This document shows positions 28,700 through 37,120 of a stretch of 64,000 bases of DNA, piece by piece. The stretch lies in contig FSRD01000001.1 of assembly GCA_900129675.1 (NCBI GenBank), forward strand, positions 7,367,501 through 7,431,500, given 5' to 3'. The DNA is from Bradyrhizobium erythrophlei (GTDB lineage: Bacteria; Pseudomonadota; Alphaproteobacteria; Rhizobiales; Xanthobacteraceae). Under the pieces are notes generated by a model that made no database searches, had not been told where the DNA came from, and saw only the letters and a program-made list of their open reading frames with translations. Numbering within the stretch: position 1 is the stretch's first letter; every line of letters starts with the position of its first letter. Both the position numbers and the translations under genes were made by a program.

Positions 28700-30977
28700 T
28701 CGTTCGCCGGCCTGCCGGCTGTTGAATGTCCGTTACCAGCGCCTGGTATTTGTCCAGCAGATCGCCGTGGCCCGACGTCCTCAATGTTTCCAGGCGCACG
28801 TCCTGGCGACGCAAATGCGCACCCAACAGGCGCGCCCGAGCCCGTTCGATGCTCAATGCGGCTTTCTTTACATCGCCGGCTTTCGCGTAGGCGTAGCATG
28901 CCCGCGCTCCCAGGGTTTGGGCGTCGCCGATCCAGCTCTGCTGCCCGAAAAAATCCGACTGAGACGACGTCAGACCGTCGAGGGCTTCGAAGGAAAATTC
29001 GAACGCCTCGGCCGCTTCCTCCCATCGATTTCGGTCCGAGGCCCAACCGCCCCAGTCCAATCCGATCGTCAATGCAACCGGCCGGCCGAGCCGGCGGGCC
29101 AGAGCGCAGCAGCTTCGATACGCATTTGTCGCATCCAGAGCGTCTGAATCGAGACCCGTGGCGTCGAAACGTCGCCTCTTCGCGGCGGCGTAGTTGCCGA
29201 GCACGACGGCTTCACCATAGCTTCCCGGAGCCGCCATCGACCGTGCCGTCGCAAGAACGTCGAGCGCCGGCTCCAGGTCAGCGAGCGAGCGAGAAAAATC
29301 GTAGCTTTTCAGGTGCGCGGCGGAAAGGTTCAATAACCGGCTCACCATTTCGATGTCGGTGCGCGCGGTAAGCCGCACAGCCAGTTCGAGATGCCTGATC
29401 GCGACGCCGATTTCGGCCGGCGACCCGGTTTCGGCCGCCCGGTCGGCAAGCGTTAGGCCCAGGTTTGTCAGCGCGAGCGCTTTTGTAGGTTCCCGGTCCT
29501 CCTGCATGGCGATCGATTGTTCGAAAGCTTCAATCGCCTTGTCCAACCAGGCTGTTTGACCGTCGCGAAAGAAAAACTCGCGGGCGATCCCGCCCCAGGC
29601 GTTAAGAAGTTCAGCCGCCACCGGTCCCGAGGGAGCGGCCAAGACCAGCGCTCGACGGACATGCCGGGACGCGGCCTCCAGATCGGCGATGATGCCCGAT
29701 CGCTCGAAGCGGCGGCGCAGCGAGTCGGCCAAATTGTTCAAGATCACGGGAAGCTCGCCGTTACCGGCGAGTTCTATCGCGCGCGTGCGAATTCGGATCG
29801 CCTCGTCAAGCTCGCGATCGTTGCCCGTCATTTCGTAGCACTGATGATGGCATAGACCGATCTCGTCCATGAGTTTGGCGCGAATGCCGTCGGACAGTTC
29901 GGGCCTATTGACAGCGCTGCGGAGACGTTCGGCTGCCGTGGCGAAGAATTCCGGATCCGAAGTCAAGCGTGCCTCCGCGCGGAATGCGTTGGCGATTAGC
30001 GTCACGAAATCGTATTCGGTCACAATAGCCGGATCGTTGGCGGGGTCGAGCAAATGCGCGAGAGCCCGCTCAACGTCAGTCGGCCGTGCGAACGCCTCGA
30101 ACCGCCGAAGATACGCCAACGCGGTGTGACGCTTCTGCCATGTCCGGACCACGTTGTTCCGGTCCGAAAGGCCGGCCTCGAGAAGCGGAATGCCGTTGTC
30201 CGCATCATCGGGCGACCGGGAAAGGTCAAATCGGAGCATCATCGCCGTGCCGAGATTGTAATCCAGTTCGGCGCAATGCCCCTGCGCCGATGCGACAATC
30301 CGAAGTGCTGCGGAAAACAGCTCGAACGCGCGGTTGGCGTCGCCGATGGTCGACCTCTTGCTGCATCGACGGAAATGCTGCGCCGCTGCTTCGGCGAAGG
30401 CCCGTTGCCTGAACCATCCCGGAGCATCGCCGAAGTCCGGATGCTGGACGATGGCTTGCCATGCCGCGATCTTTTGATCGTCGTCGCCATCGGACGCCGA
30501 GACCGCTTCCTGAAAAAGCTCGTAGAACCGCAACGTGGACCCCGGCAGGGTAGCGCCGCCGTCGAGCTTGGCGAAATCGTCGATGTTCTCCAGGGGGATG
30601 ATGCAGGCCTCCTCGTAGGAAGCCTGGACGTCTGGAAAATGTTCTTTGTGCTGAGCGGCCAACGCGCTGATGGGCGCGTTCAGTTGGTTGGCAGCGTCGC
30701 CTCTAGTCGCGCCGTAACCGCAGAAGAACACAAGCTCGGGCTGGAGAGCGGGTCTGTAGACGAGCAGAGGCAGGTTGATCCTTGCCTGGTGTCCATTTGG
30801 ACAGGCAAAACGCCGAAGCGTCGTCAGCCTGGCCGGCGAGATCAATGGAGGATCGGCCTCGCCATCAATGATGATCCAGGGTTCTGCCCGAAAGGACAGG
30901 TTGCAAGTGGCGCACGTCAGTTCGGCTGGCTGCGAGACGCTTTGAGGCCTTGAAGAACTGCGCATCGGCGATGGCAT
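28677..30977 (-). CDS. CpXC-TPR protein, sensor-like partner of the CHAT protease
   Basis: 766 residues. An N-terminal CpXC zinc-binding domain (C22-A-T-C25 and C59-P-N-G-H, to about residue 190) is followed by some 500 residues of TPR-like helical repeats (L-N-N-L-A-D-S-L-R-R-R-F, A-L-T-N-L-G-L-T-L-A-D-R-A and others). It ends in S-I-E-R-A-R-A-R-L-L-G-A-H-L-R-R, the sequence that leads into CHAT domains in single-chain proteins, then stops 23 bases inside the CHAT ORF. Either the two are separate coupled genes or one gene broken by a frameshift. GAGGG abuts the ATG; Met5 is an alternative start. Confidence 0.8.
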   Translation of the reverse strand: MPSPMRSSSRPQSVSQPAELTCATCNLSFRAEPWIIIDGEADPPLISPARLTTLRRFACPNGHQARINLPLLVYRPALQPELVFFCGYGATRGDAANQLNAPISALAAQHKEHFPDVQASYEEACIIPLENIDDFAKLDGGATLPGSTLRFYELFQEAVSASDGDDDQKIAAWQAIVQHPDFGDAPGWFRQRAFAEAAAQHFRRCSKRSTIGDANRAFELFSAALRIVASAQGHCAELDYNLGTAMMLRFDLSRSPDDADNGIPLLEAGLSDRNNVVRTWQKRHTALAYLRRFEAFARPTDVERALAHLLDPANDPAIVTEYDFVTLIANAFRAEARLTSDPEFFATAAERLRSAVNRPELSDGIRAKLMDEIGLCHHQCYEMTGNDRELDEAIRIRTRAIELAGNGELPVILNNLADSLRRRFERSGIIADLEAASRHVRRALVLAAPSGPVAAELLNAWGGIAREFFFRDGQTAWLDKAIEAFEQSIAMQEDREPTKALALTNLGLTLADRAAETGSPAEIGVAIRHLELAVRLTARTDIEMVSRLLNLSAAHLKSYDFSRSLADLEPALDVLATARSMAAPGSYGEAVVLGNYAAAKRRRFDATGLDSDALDATNAYRSCCALARRLGRPVALTIGLDWGGWASDRNRWEEAAEAFEFSFEALDGLTSSQSDFFGQQSWIGDAQTLGARACYAYAKAGDVKKAALSIERARARLLGAHLRRQDVRLETLRTSGHGDLLDKYQALVTDIQQPAGRRTIDRLDCL

Positions 30978-31207
30978 CCCTCAAAGATGGTGCGGCAACT
31001 GCCGCTATTGCCGGCCGCGTCCTTGCGCCGGGCGGGTTGCAGCCGACACGCAAATAAACAGGATCGGGCCAAGTTGACGCGCCGGTCACGGTCCGTCAAT
31101 TGTTTTTGCGTCCAGTGCAACCTGCGGCTGCCCGCGGCAGTTCCGATTTCTTGCGCGATTGGGTAGCCGGTGTCCGGTCCTGCGCACCATCCCGGAATGA
31201 CCGCCCC

Positions 31208-33130
31208 TCAAATCTCGATCTCGGTCCCGAACTCCACCACCTGCTTGGTCGGCACGCCGAAGAACGCCGCCGAGCGTTCGGCGTTGCGCTGCAGGAACGC
31301 GAACACCGACTCCCGCCATACCCACATGCCCGGAACATCCTCGCGCGGGATGATGGTTTCGCGGCCGATGTAATAGGTGATGTCGGTGAGGTCGATGCCG
31401 GGCAGCTTGCCCTGTTTGCAGGCCAGGATCAGCCCATCATAGATGGTCGGGTACTGCATGAAGCCGTAATGCAGGATGACCCGCGTGATGCCCGGGATCA
31501 CCTCGATCACCTCGGCGCGCTCCTCGTCGGAGATGCGCGGGGATTCCTCGATCTGCACCGTGACCAGCACCACGCGCTGGTGCAGGACGTGGTTGTGCTT
31601 GACGAATTGCGTCAGCGCCAGCGGCACGCCCTTGGGTGACGACGCCAGGAACACGGCGGTGCCCGAGAGCCTGGCATGGCACTTGTTGATGGCGGTCTCG
31701 ATCAGGTCCTCTTCGGGCTGACGCAGGGCGCCGCGGGCCCGCTCGACCAGTCTGACGCCGCTGCGCCAGGTCAGCATCAGGAACGCGACGAAGGCTGCGA
31801 GCAGCAGCGGAAACCAGCCGCCCTCGAACAGTTTGACCGAGTTGGCGGCAAAGAAGATCACATCGATAACGAAGAAGAAGCCGTTGACCGCGATCACGAT
31901 GAACGGCGAATAGCCCCACTGGATCGCAACCAAAGCCGCGAGCAACGTAGTGATCGCCATCAATAGCGACACCGCGATGCCATAGGCGCCGGCGAGCGCG
32001 TCCGAGGTGCCGAAGCTCAGCACGGCGCCCAAGGTCGCGGCGGCCAGGAGCCAGTTCACCAGCGGCACGTAGATCTGGCCGATCGCATCCCCCGTGGTGT
32101 GCCGGATCAGCATCCGCGGCAGGAAGCCGAGCTGGATCGATTGCTGGGTCAGCGAGAACACGCCGGAAATGATCGCCTGCGAGGCGATCACGGTGGCGAG
32201 CGCCGAGAACGCGACCAGCGGGTAGTGCAGCCAATCGGGTGCGAGCTGGAAGAACGGATTATCGATCGCGGTCGGATCGGAGACGAGCAGGCCGGCCTGG
32301 CCAAAGTAGTTCAGCAGCAGCGCGGGCAGGCAGACCGCGAACCAGGCGAGCCGGATCGGGAAGCGGCCGAAATGCCCCATGTCGGCATACATCGCTTCGC
32401 CGCCGGTAACGGCGAGGAATGCGGCGCCGAGGATGGCGAAGCTGATGTGGAAATCCTGGTGGATCAGGAATTCGAACGCATAGAGCGGGCTCAGCGCTTC
32501 CAGCACCGCCGGCGCTTTCACGATGCCATGAATGCCGAGCGCCGCAAGAACGATGAACCATGCGAGCATCACGGGGCCGAAGATCCGGCCGATGAAACCG
32601 GTGCCTTGCTTCTGCATGATGAACAGACCGATCAGAATGACGATCGTGATCGGCACCACGGCGGGCGCCAGCGACGGCTCGTCCACCTTCAGTCCTTCGA
32701 TCGCGCTCAGCACCGAAATCGCCGGCGTGATGGCGCCGTCGCCGTAAAGCAGCGCGGCGCCGACGAGGCCGACGACCAGAAGCTGCGCGCGCCACGTCCC
32801 CGGCCGGGCATTGCGCGCGTGGAGCAGCGCGAGCAGCGCGACGATGCCGCCTTCGCCGCGGTTGTCGGCGCGCAGGATCAAGAGCGCGTATTTCAGTGAA
32901 ATGATCAGGATCAGCGCCCACAGGATCAGGGACACCACGCCGAGGATGTCCTCCTGGGTAACCGCTCCGCCATGGGCGGCGGCCTTGGCGGCTTCCTTGA
33001 GCGCATAGAGAGGGCTGGTGCCGATGTCGCCATAGACGACGCCGAGGGCGCCGAGCGTTGCTGCGAGGGGGAGTGGGCTTGGATGGCCGGCGGCGATGGC
33101 GGGCGTACTGGTCACTGGCAAGACCCCCAA
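31208..33130 (-). CDS. kup: potassium transporter Kup
   Basis: 640-residue proton-coupled K+ uptake permease with about 12 membrane helices, ending in a soluble domain of some 170 residues. Family motifs are V-V-Y-G-D-I-G-T-S-P-L-Y-A near the N terminus, D-N-R-G-E-G-G-I-V-A-L-L and G-D-G-A-I-T-P-A-I-S-V-L-S-A-I-E-G. The first start is TTG at 33130; the GTG at 33115, eight bases after GGGGG, may be the real start. Rhizobia often carry two Kup copies. This one stands alone, with a small secreted protein gene 112 bases upstream. Confidence 0.96.
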   Translation of the reverse strand: MGVLPVTSTPAIAAGHPSPLPLAATLGALGVVYGDIGTSPLYALKEAAKAAAHGGAVTQEDILGVVSLILWALILIISLKYALLILRADNRGEGGIVALLALLHARNARPGTWRAQLLVVGLVGAALLYGDGAITPAISVLSAIEGLKVDEPSLAPAVVPITIVILIGLFIMQKQGTGFIGRIFGPVMLAWFIVLAALGIHGIVKAPAVLEALSPLYAFEFLIHQDFHISFAILGAAFLAVTGGEAMYADMGHFGRFPIRLAWFAVCLPALLLNYFGQAGLLVSDPTAIDNPFFQLAPDWLHYPLVAFSALATVIASQAIISGVFSLTQQSIQLGFLPRMLIRHTTGDAIGQIYVPLVNWLLAAATLGAVLSFGTSDALAGAYGIAVSLLMAITTLLAALVAIQWGYSPFIVIAVNGFFFVIDVIFFAANSVKLFEGGWFPLLLAAFVAFLMLTWRSGVRLVERARGALRQPEEDLIETAINKCHARLSGTAVFLASSPKGVPLALTQFVKHNHVLHQRVVLVTVQIEESPRISDEERAEVIEVIPGITRVILHYGFMQYPTIYDGLILACKQGKLPGIDLTDITYYIGRETIIPREDVPGMWVWRESVFAFLQRNAERSAAFFGVPTKQVVEFGTEIEI

Positions 33131-33242
33131 GGACGTAGCATCGCGCCCGCCGGATCATCCGAAGGGCGCGATCAAGCCTCAGTTTGCGACGACACGCCGC
33201 AAATTACCATGGGGTGTTTTGTGACTGTGGGGTGGACGGCCC

Positions 33243-33503
33243 TTATGGGGTGCGGTCAGCGGTAACCAGGCGCGCTTCGCGGATCGGCGCCGCCTTGGTG
33301 CCGGCAACGCGAAGGCAGGAAGCCTCGAAATTCGGCCAGGCCTGCTGCGAGCAGTCCCTGCCGACCGCGCGGACGTCCAGACGGTCAGCCTTGGCGAGGG
33401 CCTGGGGTACGCTGGCTTCCACCTGCGGGGCGAAGCCGGGGAGAATGGTGAGCGCGGTAGCGACGAGCGCAGCAACGACAATGGCAGAAAGTGCCTTGAT
33501 CAT
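33243..33503 (-). CDS. small secreted protein with two Cys
   Basis: 86 residues; AGGGGA precedes the ATG. Signal peptide to about residue 30 (A-I-V-V-A-A-L-V-A-T-A-L-T), mature part of about 55 residues with Cys51 and Cys63 likely forming a disulfide, in a D-R-L-D-V-R-A-V-G-R-D-C context. Small periplasmic proteins of this pattern are common in Bradyrhizobium; function unknown. Confidence 0.75.
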   Translation of the reverse strand: MIKALSAIVVAALVATALTILPGFAPQVEASVPQALAKADRLDVRAVGRDCSQQAWPNFEASCLRVAGTKAAPIREARLVTADRTP

Positions 33504-33600
33504 GACGGTCCCCTGTCATTGGGCCTTCGCGGCCCGTCGTTTCGTTGTGACCTTACTAACCAGCCCAGGTTTCCGGCCGTCTTCGCCAAGTCCGAAAATG

Positions 33601-33650
33601 GTTTCGTCCCGCCTGAGTTATGTTTCGTCGTCCATTGGCGGACGAAACAT
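33601..33650. promoter_or_regulatory. GTTTCGTC repeat cluster in a divergent promoter region
   Basis: ATGTTTCGTC (33620-33629) and GACGAAACAT (33641-33650) are perfect 10-base inverted repeats around an 11-base spacer. A further GTTTCGTC at 33601-33608 is spaced 21 bp from the left arm. The cluster lies between the divergent small secreted gene and coaD. It looks like an operator or a stem; which gene it serves is not clear. Confidence 0.5.
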
Positions 33651-33775
33651 TGTCGGTTCGCTGAGGAGACGCCGGGACCCCGGAACTGGTTCATTGACCG
33701 ACGCCAAATAGAAACCCTGCCGGCGGAGGAACCAGGCTGGCTTGCCGGGCCGCCCGGGGCGGGTTAGAGGGGGCT

Positions 33776-34273
33776 ATGCCCCGTATCGCACTTTATCCAG
33801 GCTCTTTTGACCCCGTCACCAACGGCCATCTGGACGTCGTCAAGCACGCCGTCCTGCTGTGTGACCGGCTGATCGTCGCCATCGGGGTCCATCCCGGCAA
33901 AAAGCCGCTGTTTTCGACCGAAGAGCGCCTGGACATGGTCCGGGCGGTATTCGGTCCGATCGCGAAGGCGGTCGGCTGTGCCTTCGACTGCACCACCTAT
34001 GACAATCTCACGGTCACGGCCGCCCAGAAGGCGGGCGCGACCATCATGATTCGGGGCCTGCGCGACGGCACCGACCTCGACTACGAAATGCAGATCGCAG
34101 GCATGAACGAAACCATGGCGCCCGAGGTGCACACCGTGTTTGTTCCGGCCTCGGTCGCCGTCCGCCCGATCACCGCCACACTGGTACGCCAAATCGCGCA
34201 GATGGGCGGCAACGTGTCCGCCTTCGTGCCGTCATCGGTCGCTGCTCAGCTCAAGACCAAATTCGCCAGCTAG
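33776..34273 (+). CDS. coaD: phosphopantetheine adenylyltransferase
   Basis: 165 residues, standard length. Joins ATP and 4'-phosphopantetheine to dephospho-CoA, the penultimate step of CoA synthesis. The nucleotidyltransferase motif is Y-P-G-S-F-D-P-V-T-N-G-H (7-18), with His18 in the T-x-G-H pocket. The loop R-G-L-R-D-G-T-D-L-D-Y-E and the late A-T-L-V-R-Q-I-A-Q-M-G-G-N-V region, matching the family's S-S-x-x-V-K motif with T-A in place of S-S, are present. Starts a run of co-directional genes including both cyclophilins and queA. Confidence 0.96.
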   Translation: MPRIALYPGSFDPVTNGHLDVVKHAVLLCDRLIVAIGVHPGKKPLFSTEERLDMVRAVFGPIAKAVGCAFDCTTYDNLTVTAAQKAGATIMIRGLRDGTDLDYEMQIAGMNETMAPEVHTVFVPASVAVRPITATLVRQIAQMGGNVSAFVPSSVAAQLKTKFAS

Positions 34274-34319
34274 CGGCGTTCCGCGCCCCGATATCCGACC
34301 TCTCGACTCCGGAGTTTTC

Positions 34320-34883
34320 ATGATCCGAATTTTCGCCATTCTCGCTGCGCTGGTTTGCGTGGCTCCCGCGATCGCCCAGCCGTTGCCGGCCAATCTCGAC
34401 AAGGCGAATGCGATCGTGATCGACACCACCAAAGGCCGCATCGTTATCAAGCTCAGAACCGACATCGCGCCGGGGCACGCCGAGCGGCTCAAGCAGCTTG
34501 CGCGCGAGGGCTACTACAACAACGTGCCGTTCCACCGGGTGATGGACGGCTTCATGGCGCAGACTGGCGATGGCCAGAATTTCAACGGCACCGGCGGTTC
34601 GAAATATCCGAACCTGAAGGCCGAGTTCTCCAACGTGCCGTTCAAGCGCGGCATCGTCGGCATGGCCCGCCGCGGCGACAGCAACGATTCCGCCAACTCG
34701 CAGTTCTTCATCATGTTCGCGGACGGCTCCAGCCTGAACGGCCAGTACACTGTGATCGGGGAGGTCGTCTCGGGAATGGATGTGGTCGACAAGCTGAAGA
34801 AGTCGCCGCCGGGATCGTCGAGCGGCCAAGTCACCGATCCCGACAAGATGGTGAAGGTGCAAGTCGCATCTGACATCAAGTGA
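34320..34883 (+). CDS. periplasmic peptidyl-prolyl cis-trans isomerase (cyclophilin)
   Basis: 187 residues from the ATG at 34320, six bases after GGAG. Signal peptide M-I-R-I-F-A-I-L-A-A-L-V-C-V-A-P-A-I-A, so exported. Cyclophilin core: F-H-R-V-M-D-G-F-M-A-Q-T-G-D (catalytic Arg), G-T-G-G-S-K-Y-P, S-Q-F-F-I-M-F and L-N-G-Q-Y-T-V-I-G. It catalyses proline isomerisation during periplasmic folding. Paired 430 bases later with a signal-less paralogue, giving one periplasmic and one cytoplasmic form. Confidence 0.95.
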   Translation: MIRIFAILAALVCVAPAIAQPLPANLDKANAIVIDTTKGRIVIKLRTDIAPGHAERLKQLAREGYYNNVPFHRVMDGFMAQTGDGQNFNGTGGSKYPNLKAEFSNVPFKRGIVGMARRGDSNDSANSQFFIMFADGSSLNGQYTVIGEVVSGMDVVDKLKKSPPGSSSGQVTDPDKMVKVQVASDIK

Positions 34884-34897
34884 GGCAAGGCTGAACC

Positions 34898-35338
34898 ATG
34901 GCGGCGCCGCGCAGCCAGCCATTTCCCTGGTTTGCCGCAGCGCTGTTGCTGCTCGCATTGTCGGCGCCGGCGCGGGCTGAACCGGAGCGGCTAGACACCA
35001 TCAGGGACGTCGTCGTCAGGCTGCATCGCTGCTGGAAGCCGCCGCCGCTGTCGCTCGCCAACCCGATTGACATCACGGTCGTCGTCAGTTTCAACCGCGA
35101 GGGCGTCATTCTCGGCCATCCCCGGATCAGCTATGAATCCGAGCAGGCCAGCGACAACGACCGGGTGCAGTACCGGATCGCGGTGATGGAGACATTGCAA
35201 CGCTGCACGCCGTTGCCATTTACCGAGGGACTGGGCGGTGCCGTTGCCGGCCGACCGTTCGCGATCCCTTTCAGAACCCGTAAATCCCCACCCAGAACCG
35301 AAGAGAAAAGAGCATGGCTGTCACCGAAAATACTTTGA
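34898..35338 (+). CDS. exported TonB/TolA C-terminal-like protein
   Basis: 146 residues with a signal peptide (W-F-A-A-A-L-L-L-L-A-L-S-A-P-A-R-A). The mature part fits the TonB/TolA C-terminal fold: C-W-K-P-P-P, V-V-V-S-F-N-R-E-G-V-I-L-G-H-P-R-I and A-V-M-E-T-L-Q-R-C-T-P-L-P-F, with the two Cys at opposite ends probably bonded. Stop overlaps the start of the next cyclophilin gene by 25 bases. It sits between two cyclophilin genes 14 bases after the first, so it is co-transcribed; a link to folding or the envelope is possible. Confidence 0.75.
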   Translation: MAAPRSQPFPWFAAALLLLALSAPARAEPERLDTIRDVVVRLHRCWKPPPLSLANPIDITVVVSFNREGVILGHPRISYESEQASDNDRVQYRIAVMETLQRCTPLPFTEGLGGAVAGRPFAIPFRTRKSPPRTEEKRAWLSPKIL

Positions 35339-35778
35339 TCCTCGAAACCACCCAGGGTCCCGTCACCATCGAAATGAGGCCCGATCTTGCGCCGGGCCAT
35401 GTCGCGCGGATCAAGGAACTGGTGCGCGAGGGATTTTACGACGGCATCGTGTTCCATCGCGTGATCGAGGGCTTTATGGCGCAGACGGGCTGCCCCCACG
35501 GCACCGGCACCGGCGGCTCCGGCAAGAAGCTCAAGGCCGAATTCAACAAGGAACCGCATGTGCGCGGCACCACCTCGATGGCGCGCGCGGCGAGCCCGGA
35601 TTCCGGCGACAGCCAGTTCTTCATCTGCTTCGACGACGCCTCCTTCCTCAACGGCCAGTACACGGTCTGGGGCAAGGTGACCGAAGGCATGGAGAACGTC
35701 GACAAGATCAAGCGCGGCGAGCCGGTGAAGAATCCCGACAAGATCGTCAAGGCGCACATGGCCGCCGACGCGGCTTAA
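35314..35778 (+). CDS. cytoplasmic peptidyl-prolyl cis-trans isomerase (cyclophilin)
   Basis: 154 residues without a signal peptide. Core motifs are F-H-R-V-I-E-G-F-M-A-Q-T-G-C-P, G-T-G-G-S-G-K-K-L-K-A-E-F-N and S-Q-F-F-I-C-F-D-D-A-S-F-L-N-G-Q-Y-T-V-W-G. Starts inside the end of the TonB-like gene; GAAGAGAAAAG serves as ribosome site. Cytoplasmic folding helper by family. Confidence 0.95.
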   Translation: MAVTENTLILETTQGPVTIEMRPDLAPGHVARIKELVREGFYDGIVFHRVIEGFMAQTGCPHGTGTGGSGKKLKAEFNKEPHVRGTTSMARAASPDSGDSQFFICFDDASFLNGQYTVWGKVTEGMENVDKIKRGEPVKNPDKIVKAHMAADAA

Positions 35779-35786
35779 CCTCGCGC

Positions 35787-35887
35787 CGTCATTCCGGGGC
35801 ACGCGTCAGCGTGAACTATGATGCGCAATTGCGCATCTGAGAATCTCGAGATTCCGGGTTCGCATCTTCGATGCGCCCCGGAACGAC
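35787..35887. repeat. 101-base palindromic repeat element
   Basis: Outer ends CGTCATTCCGGGGC and GCCCCGGAACGAC face each other. Inside are two perfect palindromes, GATGCGCAATTGCGCATC (35820-35837) and GAATCTCGAGATTC (35841-35854), and a further CATCTTCGATG stem. This layout recurs between genes in Bradyrhizobium genomes. It separates the cyclophilin gene from queA. Confidence 0.8.
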
Positions 35888-35917
35888 GCCAACGGCCACG
35901 CTGGAGCGCATTGCGCC

Positions 35918-36988
35918 ATGCGCACAGATATCTTCGACTTCGAACTTCCACCCGAAAGCATCGCGCTGCGGCCGGCGAGCCCGCGCGATTCCGCGCGGAT
36001 GCTGGTGGTGCAGGGCGACGGCGTTTTGCGCGACCGCACCGTCGCCGAGCTGCCGCAATGGCTGGAGCCCGGCGACCAGCTGGTCGTCAACGACACCAAG
36101 GTGATCTCGGCCCAGCTCAAGGGCCGCCGCATCGGCCGCGACACCGAGCCGAAGATCGAGGCAACCCTGATCAAGCGGCTCGACGGCTCGCGCTGGCAGG
36201 CGCTGGTCAAGCCGGCAAAGAAGCTCGTCCCGGGTGATGTGGTGCGCTTCGGCAATGAAGGAAAAGTCTGCCTGCTCGGTCACCTCGACGCCGAGGTCGA
36301 GGCCAAGGGTGAAGACGGCGAGATCACGCTGTCGTTTTCGTTTCACGGGCCGACGCTCGACCAAGCCATCGCCGATCTCGGCGCGCCGCCGCTGCCGCCT
36401 TACATCGCCTCCAAACGCACGCCCGACGATCAGGACGCTGCCGACTACCAGACCATGTTCGCGGCCAATGAGGGCGCAGTCGCCGCCCCCACGGCCGGAC
36501 TGCACTTCACGCCGGCGCTGGAAGCAGCCTTGCGCGGCCGCGGCGTCGAACTGCATCGGCTGACGCTGCATGTCGGGGCAGGGACGTTTCTGCCGGTCAA
36601 GGTCGAGGAGACATCCGAGCACAAGATGCACGCCGAATGGGGCTGCATCTCCCTCGAAACCGCAGCGGCATTGAACGCGGCGCGCGCCAAAGGCGGCCGC
36701 ATCGTCGCGGTCGGAACCACGTCGTTGCGGCTGTTGGAGAGCGCTACCGCCGAGGACGGCACCATCCAGCCGTTCGGCGGGGAGACCTCGATCTTCATCA
36801 CCCCGGGCTACCGCTTCCGTGCGGTCGATATTCTCTTGACCAACTTCCATCTGCCGCGCTCGACGCTGTTCATGCTGGTGTCGGCCTTCGCCGGCCTCGA
36901 GACCATGAAACACGCCTATGCCCACGCGATTGCCCGCGGTTATCGCTTCTATTCCTATGGCGACGCGACTTTGCTGTTCCGCAGGTAA
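35918..36988 (+). CDS. queA: S-adenosylmethionine:tRNA ribosyltransferase-isomerase
   Basis: 356 residues, standard length. It moves the ribosyl group of AdoMet to 7-aminomethyl-deazaguanine in tRNA to make epoxyqueuosine. Typical motifs: D-F-x-L-P-x-x-x-I-A-x-R-P at the N terminus, L-V-V-N-D-T-K-V, R-R-I-G-R, P-P-Y-I, Y-Q-T-M-F-A, G-A-V-A-A-P-T-A-G-L-H-F-T and L-L-T-N-F-H-L-P-R-S-T-L-F-M-L-V-S-A-F-A-G. tgt, acting one step earlier, lies 2.6 kb downstream. Confidence 0.97.
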   Translation: MRTDIFDFELPPESIALRPASPRDSARMLVVQGDGVLRDRTVAELPQWLEPGDQLVVNDTKVISAQLKGRRIGRDTEPKIEATLIKRLDGSRWQALVKPAKKLVPGDVVRFGNEGKVCLLGHLDAEVEAKGEDGEITLSFSFHGPTLDQAIADLGAPPLPPYIASKRTPDDQDAADYQTMFAANEGAVAAPTAGLHFTPALEAALRGRGVELHRLTLHVGAGTFLPVKVEETSEHKMHAEWGCISLETAAALNAARAKGGRIVAVGTTSLRLLESATAEDGTIQPFGGETSIFITPGYRFRAVDILLTNFHLPRSTLFMLVSAFAGLETMKHAYAHAIARGYRFYSYGDATLLFRR

Positions 36989-37120
36989 TTGAAGCGTAAC
37001 CTTGTGGTGCCATTGATTCGATGCGCGATGGGGCGCCTGCCTCTCCTGGTAGTGCGGGCAGTTGCCGGGGCGGCCAAGGCTCGCCGATCCGGTTCAGCGA
37101 TCAGTTGAGGAACCGCAAAT

